Of a stretch of 41,233 bases of DNA, positions 30,977-38,748 are shown piece by piece. A program made the position numbers and the translations under genes. This DNA comes from a virus. Each line of letters starts with the position of its first letter. Position 1 is the stretch's first letter. Location of the stretch: IMG/VR virus record IMGVR_UViG_3300032288_002340, positions 1 to 41,233 of that record. One strand, written 5' to 3'. Below the pieces are notes generated by a model. The model searched no databases and was not told the origin of the DNA. It worked only from the letters and a program-made list of their open reading frames with translations.

Positions 30977-32285
30977 TTTTTAACAAACTCCACCAAAAAT
31001 TATCTATACGATTAGAATATATATTTTGAAAATGTTTATAGTTGTACTCTACTATCTCTTGAGTTTCTTCTATAAAAGTTTTCTTTTCATCCCGTGACCA
31101 ATTGGTTATTACTCTACAAACGTTTCCTATCGTTATCAATCTGTGATGGTGGTCCTCTATATCATCATAACTTTCATCAAACCATTTGCTAAAAGTTTTG
31201 TATCCTTTATTTTTAAGAGACTGTAAACTTTTAGGTGCTCCAACAATAATAAATGGTTGTTTAAATATTATAGGTTTGAATGTTTTTTCTGTTTCGGCAA
31301 TCGCATCTGTATATGCGTTAGTCTCGGTGACAATAGATATCAAACTCTTATCATAAAACTGTGTTAAGTTTCCTCTATTACCCATCGTCATGTTAGAATG
31401 ATTACTTCTATCTTCTGGTAATGTATCTATACGAAGAGGAAGTATTGAATTTTGTAATGTTTGAATTTCTGCTCCAGTAAGTCCGATTTTATTACAAAAA
31501 TTAAAGTCTACATTACTTGTGAAAGAATGTATAGGTACTTCTGGATTGTGTGCTGGCAGAGAAAAATAACTCTTTTCCAGTAATCCTAACTTGTAAAATA
31601 ATAAGGTTAAATCGATTCTATGTGGTCTATATCTGTAATTCAATGACAGGAAGTCTTTTTCTAATATATCGATATGTCGTTTTGTAATATATTCATCTGT
31701 TTGATGTCGTTGTGATAATTGCCACTCAAACGAGTCCCAACACAAAATATTCATTCTTTGTGTTTTTGAGACATTATTTCTATCGCAGTATTTGTTGTAA
31801 ATTTCACTGGCGTTTGGACATCCCGTCTGGTATATTACTTTGTTGAATGGTATACCGTGGCATGTAAAATAATTATGCATCAAAAAGAAGTATTGTTCAT
31901 TAACAAAAGATTCCAACGACATATCCAAAAACAAATACCCATTTTTATATTTTATACCAGGTAAAACATTATGGGATACGTATACAGATTCTAACAATCC
32001 ATATTGAGTGCCGTAAGAAAAGAACCCTTCGAATGGAGTTCTATGATGTAATTGATAGTCATATACGAATACATCGTCGTCTTTAAGTGTAAATGTAGAA
32101 GACAGTTCAAACAAGTTAGGAAACCTATCAAAAAAAGTTTTCCATAAAAATGGAAAATTACTACGATTAGTATCTATGGTCACCCCATGCATAGAATTAA
32201 TTATATCGTACAGATTAGGTATTCTGTTATTTGATAGTGGGCCACGTGGACCTATCCACTCGTATACAATTTTAATTTTCTTCAT
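30969..32285 (-). CDS. glycosyltransferase-like protein (related to 27806-28939)
   Basis: A 438-residue protein. The C-terminal half holds SIVTETNAYTDAIAETEKTF, KPIIFKQPFIIVGAP, KGYKTFSKWFDESYDDIEDH and a terminal helix, the same order as in the 377-residue gene at 27806, so the two are paralogues. Such a segment is typical of phage genes I associate with GT10/fucosyltransferase-type nucleotide-sugar binding. The N-terminal 250 residues (ISNMHG..., FPFLWKTFFDRFPNLF) are unassigned. It overlaps the SGNH genes on both sides (8 and 14 nt). Confidence 0.55.
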   Translation of the reverse strand: MKKIKIVYEWIGPRGPLSNNRIPNLYDIINSMHGVTIDTNRSNFPFLWKTFFDRFPNLFELSSTFTLKDDDVFVYDYQLHHRTPFEGFFSYGTQYGLLESVYVSHNVLPGIKYKNGYLFLDMSLESFVNEQYFFLMHNYFTCHGIPFNKVIYQTGCPNASEIYNKYCDRNNVSKTQRMNILCWDSFEWQLSQRHQTDEYITKRHIDILEKDFLSLNYRYRPHRIDLTLLFYKLGLLEKSYFSLPAHNPEVPIHSFTSNVDFNFCNKIGLTGAEIQTLQNSILPLRIDTLPEDRSNHSNMTMGNRGNLTQFYDKSLISIVTETNAYTDAIAETEKTFKPIIFKQPFIIVGAPKSLQSLKNKGYKTFSKWFDESYDDIEDHHHRLITIGNVCRVITNWSRDEKKTFIEETQEIVEYNYKHFQNIYSNRIDNFWWSLLKNE

Positions 32286-33162
32286 ACGTAATTATATCTT
32301 GAATTTGCTTTGCCACATGAAACTGATGTTGTGGGCCAAAATGTGAACCATCTGCTGCTGGATAAAACCTTCTTCCGTTTTTTCTCTCCCATCCATAATT
32401 AAAATCATAGGTAAAGTGTCCACAAGAAAGTCCAGTATATTTTTTTATTACTTCTGTGTCGTTCGCATCCCACGATACTGAATTTAACAGATTATATACT
32501 TTAACTCCCCATGACTTACAAAGAGCGTTTGCTGAACTAAAATCTTCAATAAAATCGTTACTCCACAGCGTGTTAGATTTTAATCTAGTATCAAATACTT
32601 CATCGATGACTTTATCGGTATTATCAAGATGAGTTTTTATTCTCCATCCATAATTTAGATGTACGGGTGCACCGGCGGTTCTGATGTAAGTATTTCTAGT
32701 TGCTTCTGTCCAACATAATAAAACTCTTCTAGGTTTTGGTTTATTTGACAAAAACCAAGAAAATAATGTATTCTTTATATTTTTATTACTATTTCCACCC
32801 TTTGCAAGATTAACCGTTCTGGTGTTTAATAGGTTCTCGTACTGGGTAACCCACATTTCACTTTTTCTTAATCCGATACCTTCAACAAATGAACAACCTA
32901 GTATCATGTCAAACACATTATCAGAGAATGTATCAAATTCATCTGTTCTGTATCCGTATGAATTAAGTATGTAGAAATCGTCCTCTAGCTCGTAATATGG
33001 CCAATCTTCATTCGATATACCAAGTTCAGTTGCCCGTTTACGTGTTGTTTCATATAAATCTTTTTCAAATGTCCCAGAAAATTTTGATACTCTTTCTAGA
33101 CCATAATAATTTACATAATTAAAAACATCATTACTAATATAACTTGGTTCGAACTTATACAT
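32272..33162 (-). CDS. SGNH-fold hydrolase/acyltransferase-like protein, third copy
   Basis: A 296-residue SGNH-like protein from the ATG at 33162, which overlaps the preceding radical SAM gene by 8 nt (ATGTATAA). A longer frame starts at 33246 but would overlap by 92 nt, so the shorter form is preferred. NSYGYRTDEFD precedes block I MILGCSFVEGIGL (S91), block III is AKGGNSNKNI (N126) and the Asp/His site is DGSHFG (D271, H274). Of the three SGNH genes here this one has the most canonical blocks. Acts probably on acyl groups of a glycan or small molecule. Confidence 0.8.
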   Translation of the reverse strand: MYKFEPSYISNDVFNYVNYYGLERVSKFSGTFEKDLYETTRKRATELGISNEDWPYYELEDDFYILNSYGYRTDEFDTFSDNVFDMILGCSFVEGIGLRKSEMWVTQYENLLNTRTVNLAKGGNSNKNIKNTLFSWFLSNKPKPRRVLLCWTEATRNTYIRTAGAPVHLNYGWRIKTHLDNTDKVIDEVFDTRLKSNTLWSNDFIEDFSSANALCKSWGVKVYNLLNSVSWDANDTEVIKKYTGLSCGHFTYDFNYGWERKNGRRFYPAADGSHFGPQHQFHVAKQIQDIITYEEN

Positions 33163-34129
33163 TAGGTTTTCTCTTTGGTATAATAATATCTGTACCACAT
33201 ACGCAATGAAATTTGTTACAGTTAATGGTGGTAGGACGAATTTCATCTACGTTTGATAATATACTACCAACCACACCAGATACACCACAACTTGCCATAG
33301 TTATGATACCAGCAGGATTGATGAATACCGCATCACCAATATCACATTGCCAACCACTAAAGAAGTTTTGGCGTGCAATAATCACTTCATTACTGTTCAT
33401 AAACTCGTTACTACCATCACTCCACTTTCCATATGAGATGGCAAGATTTTCTTTGTTTGGTTTGTTTGGAGCAAACTTTATTTCAAGTTGCTGGTGTTCT
33501 TTCAACCATTCTACTTTTTTATTGTCCGCATATTCCCACGGTTTTGCCTCAGAAGACATTTCGTCGAATAACGGTGTCCATTCGATAAAATACCCAGGAA
33601 GCTTATCTTTTAACATTTCCCCATACTCAACAACTTCCCAAAATCGTTCGTCGTGCATAAGTAATTTGTTACACATATAATTAATTTTGTCACATAAAAA
33701 TAGACTATTCTGAAAGTATCTATCCTTATCTACTTGTTCTATGTGGAAACTTGCGACAATATCATCAAATAAGTGATAATGTTTCTTCCACCAAGAAGTT
33801 GCACGACTCAAATTTGTATTGATGGCAACGGTGTTGTTTGGAGCATACGATTTGAAGAACTCAACAACAGGAATCAAGTTTTTCCAAATAGTAGGTTCAC
33901 CGCCACTTAAATATAATTTAAATGCATTATACCCGTTCTTTTTATAGTTATCTATAATCTGTCGTAGGTTTTCTATGTATTGACGTTGATTCCCATCGTT
34001 TTTATGAAGTTTACCCCAATTACCAGTATTGCAATAACTGCACTTGTAATTACAGTTATCACTCACCTGCCATGTAATTGCTAAATACTTTTCTTTAGGA
34101 TAAACTTCTAGGAGTTTTCTTTCATCCAT
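33155..34129 (-). CDS. radical SAM/SPASM-like enzyme
   Basis: A 324-residue radical SAM protein with canonical order: CNYKCSYC (C26, C30, C33), KLYLSGGEPTIW (about 72-83), and a C-terminal cysteine set (about C262, C281, C304, C309, C311) that looks like a SPASM or twitch auxiliary domain. It differs from the four relatives with N-terminal cysteines, so it is a separate branch. SPASM enzymes often modify ribosomal peptides, but others act on sugars or aminoglycosides. It overlaps the copy B gene by 22 nt and the SGNH gene by 8 nt. No precursor peptide is recognisable beside it. Confidence 0.85.
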   Translation of the reverse strand: MDERKLLEVYPKEKYLAITWQVSDNCNYKCSYCNTGNWGKLHKNDGNQRQYIENLRQIIDNYKKNGYNAFKLYLSGGEPTIWKNLIPVVEFFKSYAPNNTVAINTNLSRATSWWKKHYHLFDDIVASFHIEQVDKDRYFQNSLFLCDKINYMCNKLLMHDERFWEVVEYGEMLKDKLPGYFIEWTPLFDEMSSEAKPWEYADNKKVEWLKEHQQLEIKFAPNKPNKENLAISYGKWSDGSNEFMNSNEVIIARQNFFSGWQCDIGDAVFINPAGIITMASCGVSGVVGSILSNVDEIRPTTINCNKFHCVCGTDIIIPKRKPNV

Positions 34130-35385
34130 TTATATACATCCTCTAATTCGGGTATGTTTGAAAATAAATCTTCTTTTCGTATACCATCATACAATTCACT
34201 TCTATCAAAAAATTCTTTGAGTCCACCAACATTTCCTTTAGCATTTTCTAATGCAGTTAATACGGTAAATGTTTGACCCAACTGATGTTCAACTTCTTCT
34301 GGACTAAATCTACCCCCATGCTTAATTGCGGCAAATATATCTTGCCACAATCGTTTTGCTTCTAATGCGATATGAGGTGGTAATACGTCCAATCCCATAT
34401 ACCACGGGTTAGTTAATATATTCAATCGTAACCCGTCCAACGGAATTATATTATTATATAATAACCATTTTAAGAACTTAGGAAACTGGAACACATTATA
34501 TATAGAAATTGTAGGTGTTATTCCAAACTTTGCATGTGGAACTTCTCGTTTTAATTCTTCTATGTTTTCTAATATGGTATCCCACTTTGCCCCATGCCGT
34601 ACATATTCAATAACTTTATCAGACCCATCCAAACTTGCCCATATTTGTACGTTTGAAAACTTCTTCCAATAATCGATAGAATTTTTGTTCTTATATCGTA
34701 ACGTGAGGAAATTGGTGGTATATGTTAGCTCTACGTTAGTATGACTGTTTTCTAACCAATAGTCTAATATATCATAGTGTTCATTGGTAATGAGAGCCTC
34801 ACCACCGGCAAAATACACTTCTTCTACGTCTAACAAGTATGGTTTTAGTTTCTGTAATAAATCATTTTCTTCATTATTAGATACCACAATCTTTTTCATA
34901 TTAAAGTGTGATTCTAATGTTTCTTTACCAAAGTTTTGTTGATGTTCTTCTGCCCAACGACTACTACATGCCGGTCCACAAGTACGGCATTTCATATTAC
35001 ATAAGTTACTAAACCGTATGTCTAAATACTTCAACTTAAACTTCAATAACGTACCATCTGCTTTAGTTAGTTGTACTAAATCCTTAGAGCTATCAAATCG
35101 TCTGGTATTATTGGATTGACGAAGCGACCATATACCATAATTTTCCAAATCATAACATCTAGAACACTCTTCAACATATTCGTCTTTGAGCATTTTTACT
35201 CTAATTTCTTTATACTTCTCACTGTTCATAATATCTAATACAGAGTCTTTATCCGTACTAGATACTGGCATCTGTGAGTTTGCAACACAGCACGGAAGTA
35301 CCCGTTTATCAGGCCATGCGTGAAAATGTATCCACGGAAGAATACAAAAGTGTTTACTAGTTTTTACATTATTCAATACTTTCAT
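34108..35385 (-). CDS. radical SAM enzyme with N-terminal auxiliary-cluster domain, copy B
   Basis: A 425-residue member of the four-protein family. N-terminal auxiliary cysteines: C14 (HFCILPWIHFHAWP), C32/C33 (LPCC), C74 and C77 (CSRC). The radical SAM motif is CNMKCRTC (C129, C133, C136), preceded by LKYLDIRFSNL and followed by YFAGGEALI (the usual GGEP proline is Ala). The terminal helix (EDVYKWMKE) is like that of copy C. It overlaps copy C by 17 nt, so these two are translated in tandem. Divergence between copies suggests different substrates or steps, not simple duplication. Confidence 0.85.
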   Translation of the reverse strand: MKVLNNVKTSKHFCILPWIHFHAWPDKRVLPCCVANSQMPVSSTDKDSVLDIMNSEKYKEIRVKMLKDEYVEECSRCYDLENYGIWSLRQSNNTRRFDSSKDLVQLTKADGTLLKFKLKYLDIRFSNLCNMKCRTCGPACSSRWAEEHQQNFGKETLESHFNMKKIVVSNNEENDLLQKLKPYLLDVEEVYFAGGEALITNEHYDILDYWLENSHTNVELTYTTNFLTLRYKNKNSIDYWKKFSNVQIWASLDGSDKVIEYVRHGAKWDTILENIEELKREVPHAKFGITPTISIYNVFQFPKFLKWLLYNNIIPLDGLRLNILTNPWYMGLDVLPPHIALEAKRLWQDIFAAIKHGGRFSPEEVEHQLGQTFTVLTALENAKGNVGGLKEFFDRSELYDGIRKEDLFSNIPELEDVYKWMKENS

Positions 35386-36616
35386 ACCATGCTCTCAATT
35401 CTGGAAATGTACTAGTAAATGATTCTTCACGAATGTTATCAAAATGTGTAGTCAACGACTTAAATTTTTGTTGCCATTCTTTATTCGGTTCCGTTTCTTC
35501 TTGAATAAAATGATAAATGTCTGACAATCCATTTTTAATATGCCCATCGGGAACGGTCTTTAACCAATCACCTATCTTTTCTTTTGCTTCTGTTTTTAGC
35601 TCTTTAGAAAGAACATTGTTTAGATTATAATAATCTGGATTAATAAGTTTATAGAAAGAACAAGAAGTTGTAACCCAGTCTATAACACCATTTTCATATA
35701 AATGGTCAAGAAAATCTGTTATCGTAAGTACGTTAAACGCACCAACTACACAGTTAAATGATATAGATACATTAGGACAAGAGGATTTAATTTGTTTTAA
35801 ATTTGAAAGTATGTCCGACCACACAGTACCGTTTCTCATGTATTCCGCACGTGTACCAAAAGAATCTAAACTACCATACACTTCGATTTTATTAAACTTA
35901 TTCCATAAATCCAATACACTAATATCCTTAAACGTTAATCGACTACAATTAGTGTTGTATCGAATAGTCACGTTTGTACTGTTATTATCAATCAAGTACT
36001 GAAGTATTTGGTAATGTTCAGGAGTAATAAGTGGTTCTCCTCCTGCAAAGTACAACATCTCCAGTTCCCCAAGATGGGGCTTAAATTCTTCAAGTAGTCT
36101 TGGGTCACCATTAGATGCGTGAGTTATACCAGGAAACTGACCATATCCTTGTTTATGTGACTCTGCTGCCCATGTGGATGAAAACATATCACCACAAGTA
36201 CGACATTTGAAATTACATAAATTACTAAATCGTACATCAAAATACTTTAAATTCATACCAGGAAGATGCCCATCATCCAGTGTATCGTGTATTAAATCAA
36301 AGTGTTGTCCAAACTCATTGTTAGCAAAGTTTCTAAATGAGTATCCACCCGAACCAGTGGATTCGTGTTTATAACAGTTTGCACAACCTTCTATCCGTTC
36401 GCCTGCTAATAACTTTCTACGAACTTCTTTATACGCCTCACTATTCCAAATTTCTTTAACAGTATTTTCCCGCACATTACCCACGGGATTTTCATACTTT
36501 GTTGTACAACATGGATACACATTTCCGTCTGTATTGACATACGTGTGTATCCATGGAAACATACAAAATGTTTTGTTATGTTCTAGTAATTTGGATAAGT
36601 CTGGAGTCTGGGGCAT
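35369..36616 (-). CDS. radical SAM enzyme with N-terminal auxiliary-cluster domain, copy C
   Basis: A 415-residue member of the family from the ATG at 36616 (a GTG three codons upstream, at 36625, is the alternative). In the longer numbering the auxiliary cysteines are C21 (TFCMFPWIHTYVN), C39/C40 (YPCC), C81 and C84 (CANC); the SAM motif is CNFKCRTC (C137, C141, C144), followed by YFAGGEPLITPEH. Closest in pattern to copy A. It overlaps copy D by about 40 nt and copy B by 17 nt. Confidence 0.85.
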   Translation of the reverse strand: MPQTPDLSKLLEHNKTFCMFPWIHTYVNTDGNVYPCCTTKYENPVGNVRENTVKEIWNSEAYKEVRRKLLAGERIEGCANCYKHESTGSGGYSFRNFANNEFGQHFDLIHDTLDDGHLPGMNLKYFDVRFSNLCNFKCRTCGDMFSSTWAAESHKQGYGQFPGITHASNGDPRLLEEFKPHLGELEMLYFAGGEPLITPEHYQILQYLIDNNSTNVTIRYNTNCSRLTFKDISVLDLWNKFNKIEVYGSLDSFGTRAEYMRNGTVWSDILSNLKQIKSSCPNVSISFNCVVGAFNVLTITDFLDHLYENGVIDWVTTSCSFYKLINPDYYNLNNVLSKELKTEAKEKIGDWLKTVPDGHIKNGLSDIYHFIQEETEPNKEWQQKFKSLTTHFDNIREESFTSTFPELRAWYESIE

Positions 36617-37994
36617 CTTTACCACTCAAATAAAAGTTTTCGTATTCAGGAAATGTTTCTAAGAAATTTGTTCCTCTACGTTTATCATATTCGGTAAACC
36701 AATTATAGAAATCTTTTCTACCTTCAAGTACCTTTTCGGGAGAATATTCTGTAGTCTCCATGTACTTAACAACCCGTTTAAATCGTTCTAACTCTAATTC
36801 AGAAAACTTTGTTACATCGTTTTCATCAGTATGTTTTTCCATGTACTTAAGAGTTTCGTACATATATGGCATGAACTCTTCTTTCGGTAAAATATTCATA
36901 TCATATTGGAGTGGTTCTTTTAAATACGGTGTATCAAACCGAATTTTTCTTTCTAATGGTCTATCTGGAGTATCCGCAATAATTTTATTATACTTCTTTC
37001 TCCATTGTAAAATCTTCTTTAGTAATGAAGTGAATGTAGTAACTGTTAGAATGTTAAACGTAATCATAAAGGTTACGTGACTTTTTGTCATTCTAACGTA
37101 TGTGTCGAGATTCTTTTCCCAGACCTTTAAATCTAAACCAGTACGAATATATTCTGCTCTCGGTCCCCATGTGTCAATACTACTAAACAGTTTAAACTTC
37201 TTAATAGAGTTCGTTTCTAGTAAGTCGCGAACGTTTTCAGACAAACGTACAACCCATTCATTCTTTCCACCCAAATTACTATTAATGTTCAACTCTAAAT
37301 TCGGCATAGGGTCATCTTTTAACGAATCCAACAAACGCCAAGTGCTCTTGTGCATCAATGGTTCACCACCAGTCAATCGAAGAATGTTCAATGTTTTACG
37401 GACATCTGGCCACCAACGCCACCACGCTTCCACATAGGGGTTGGTTTCTTCTTCGTACATGGTGAACCAGTCAATATCATTTCTGTGATTGTTCACCATG
37501 GTGTAAGGACCATGTTGTTGAATCTCACGATAGTACCGCGATGATGCTTTGGGATGACAGTAACCACACTTGAAGTTACATTCATTACCAAAACTCAATT
37601 CAATGTATTCAGGATTGATATTGAAATCCCAAGGACTATTTTTTATTTCATCAAATCTATCTTCTGTGTAAATTGATGTTGTTCGAATATGTCTATCGGA
37701 AACATAGTCTGGACCTAATGCTTCGATGTTCCAACAGTATTGACATCCACTAGGCTTTTCCCCGTTAAGCATTTGTAAACGTTCTTGTTTCTTTTGGGGG
37801 GTATTGTGTAATGCCGACGGATTGTCTTTAAGTTCCTCAATAGGAATCTTATGTGGCGCAGGATGATAACAACTATGCGTTTCTCCAGTCTGTAGGTAAA
37901 TGGTTACGTGATGCCATTTTGCCATACAGAAGGTTGGACTCAGTTGATTTGTTATCGGTAGAATTCTTTTGATTCTATCTAGTTCATAACTCAT
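36576..37994 (-). CDS. radical SAM enzyme with N-terminal auxiliary-cluster domain, divergent copy D
   Basis: A 472-residue divergent member. N-terminal cysteines are C23 (TFCMAKWHH), C42 (SCYHP instead of CC), C84 and C87 (CQYC). The SAM motif is CNFKCGYC (C139, C143, C146), and LRLTGGEPLM follows. It is longer than the other three in its C-terminal part. The missing second Cys of the CC pair may change the auxiliary cluster. The ATG shares bases with the methyltransferase stop (ATGA, 4-nt overlap), indicating coupled translation. Confidence 0.85.
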   Translation of the reverse strand: MSYELDRIKRILPITNQLSPTFCMAKWHHVTIYLQTGETHSCYHPAPHKIPIEELKDNPSALHNTPQKKQERLQMLNGEKPSGCQYCWNIEALGPDYVSDRHIRTTSIYTEDRFDEIKNSPWDFNINPEYIELSFGNECNFKCGYCHPKASSRYYREIQQHGPYTMVNNHRNDIDWFTMYEEETNPYVEAWWRWWPDVRKTLNILRLTGGEPLMHKSTWRLLDSLKDDPMPNLELNINSNLGGKNEWVVRLSENVRDLLETNSIKKFKLFSSIDTWGPRAEYIRTGLDLKVWEKNLDTYVRMTKSHVTFMITFNILTVTTFTSLLKKILQWRKKYNKIIADTPDRPLERKIRFDTPYLKEPLQYDMNILPKEEFMPYMYETLKYMEKHTDENDVTKFSELELERFKRVVKYMETTEYSPEKVLEGRKDFYNWFTEYDKRRGTNFLETFPEYENFYLSGKDAPDSRLIQITRT

Positions 37995-38632
37995 ATTTTA
38001 TAACCTATGTTCATAAATCGTGTGAACTGCGAACAGTCTAATTCACCTGTATACATACTCTTCTTAATTTTGTTGGTCTTAATAAACTCTTTAAGAGTTT
38101 TCGTAGTCCTAACGTGTTCACCCTTTAATTCTTCAAAGTTGTTTCCTTGTAATGCTATCAAAACGTTTTTAGGAACATTATCGAACCACGTATTAAATAC
38201 TTTTTGGTTTATATGTTCTGTTGCTGTGTTAACTATTAAACAGACATCTTTAGGGTAGAACTTGAAGTTCTCCATCTTTTCTGTTATAAAACTAATACGT
38301 GTATCATAATTTGTCAAGGTTTGTCCTTGTTTAACACAGTTTGTATCTACATCAATACTATACACGGTTGTTATATCTGGAAAATTGTCACGTAAAAACA
38401 TAGCGTTTAAACCATGCCATCCTCCAAATACATACGCAGAACCTTGAAGAGTTTTATTTTCTTTCTTAAGAACATTTTTTAATTCTTCAACTAACCATAT
38501 CTTACTTTTTAGTTGACTTTCCCAAAAACATTCTAATAAAGAATATCGTTCTTCGGCAGTTTCAGCAGAACGTATGACATTCATCCACGTACCAACTCTA
38601 TGTGCAGGTATACCGTAACTATGAAACGACAT
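37991..38632 (-). CDS. class I SAM-dependent methyltransferase-like protein
   Basis: A 213-residue protein. The SAM-binding region is probably AYVFGGWHGLNAMFL (66-80) followed by VYSIDVDTNC (90-99), the usual motif I plus acidic residue pattern, and LIVNTATEHI near 132-141. I recall this FGGW-type protein in marine phage genomes. Methyl acceptor unknown; a sugar or protein side chain is possible. Its ATG follows the 37-residue gene stop (TAATATG) and its stop overlaps the copy D start. Confidence 0.65.
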   Translation of the reverse strand: MSFHSYGIPAHRVGTWMNVIRSAETAEERYSLLECFWESQLKSKIWLVEELKNVLKKENKTLQGSAYVFGGWHGLNAMFLRDNFPDITTVYSIDVDTNCVKQGQTLTNYDTRISFITEKMENFKFYPKDVCLIVNTATEHINQKVFNTWFDNVPKNVLIALQGNNFEELKGEHVRTTKTLKEFIKTNKIKKSMYTGELDCSQFTRFMNIGYKI

Positions 38633-38633
38633 A

Positions 38634-38747
38634 TTAATTGTAAATAAACGGATCTCGTTTTCTTAATTCTTCTAGTCTACGTTTGTTTCTATATTGAACG
38701 GTCCACTTATATACCATTTCAACCAACCTGTCTAAGATTTTTCTCAT
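38634..38747 (-). CDS. 37-residue basic small protein (hypothetical)
   Basis: A complete small frame, ATG at 38745-38747 to a TAA at 38634-38636, encoding a protein that starts MRKILDRLVEMVYKWTVQ and ends LEELRKRDPFIYN. Its ATG follows the large radical SAM gene stop by 1 nt and the methyltransferase ATG follows its own stop by 1 nt (TAATATG at both ends). This tight fit is strong evidence of translation. It is basic and has five aromatic residues (Y13, W15, Y19, F34, Y36). It could be a regulator, a scaffold or a peptide substrate of the radical SAM enzymes. Confidence 0.7.
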   Translation of the reverse strand: MRKILDRLVEMVYKWTVQYRNKRRLEELRKRDPFIYN

Positions 38748-38748
38748 A

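Noticed and set aside
33163-33246. Extended start for the third SGNH gene
   Set aside because: Would overlap the radical SAM gene by 92 nt and encodes an unconserved hydrophobic stretch, not a convincing signal peptide.
38289-38317. CTTGACAAA inside the methyltransferase gene
   Set aside because: The matching -10 (TAGTTT) is poor and the site is coding.
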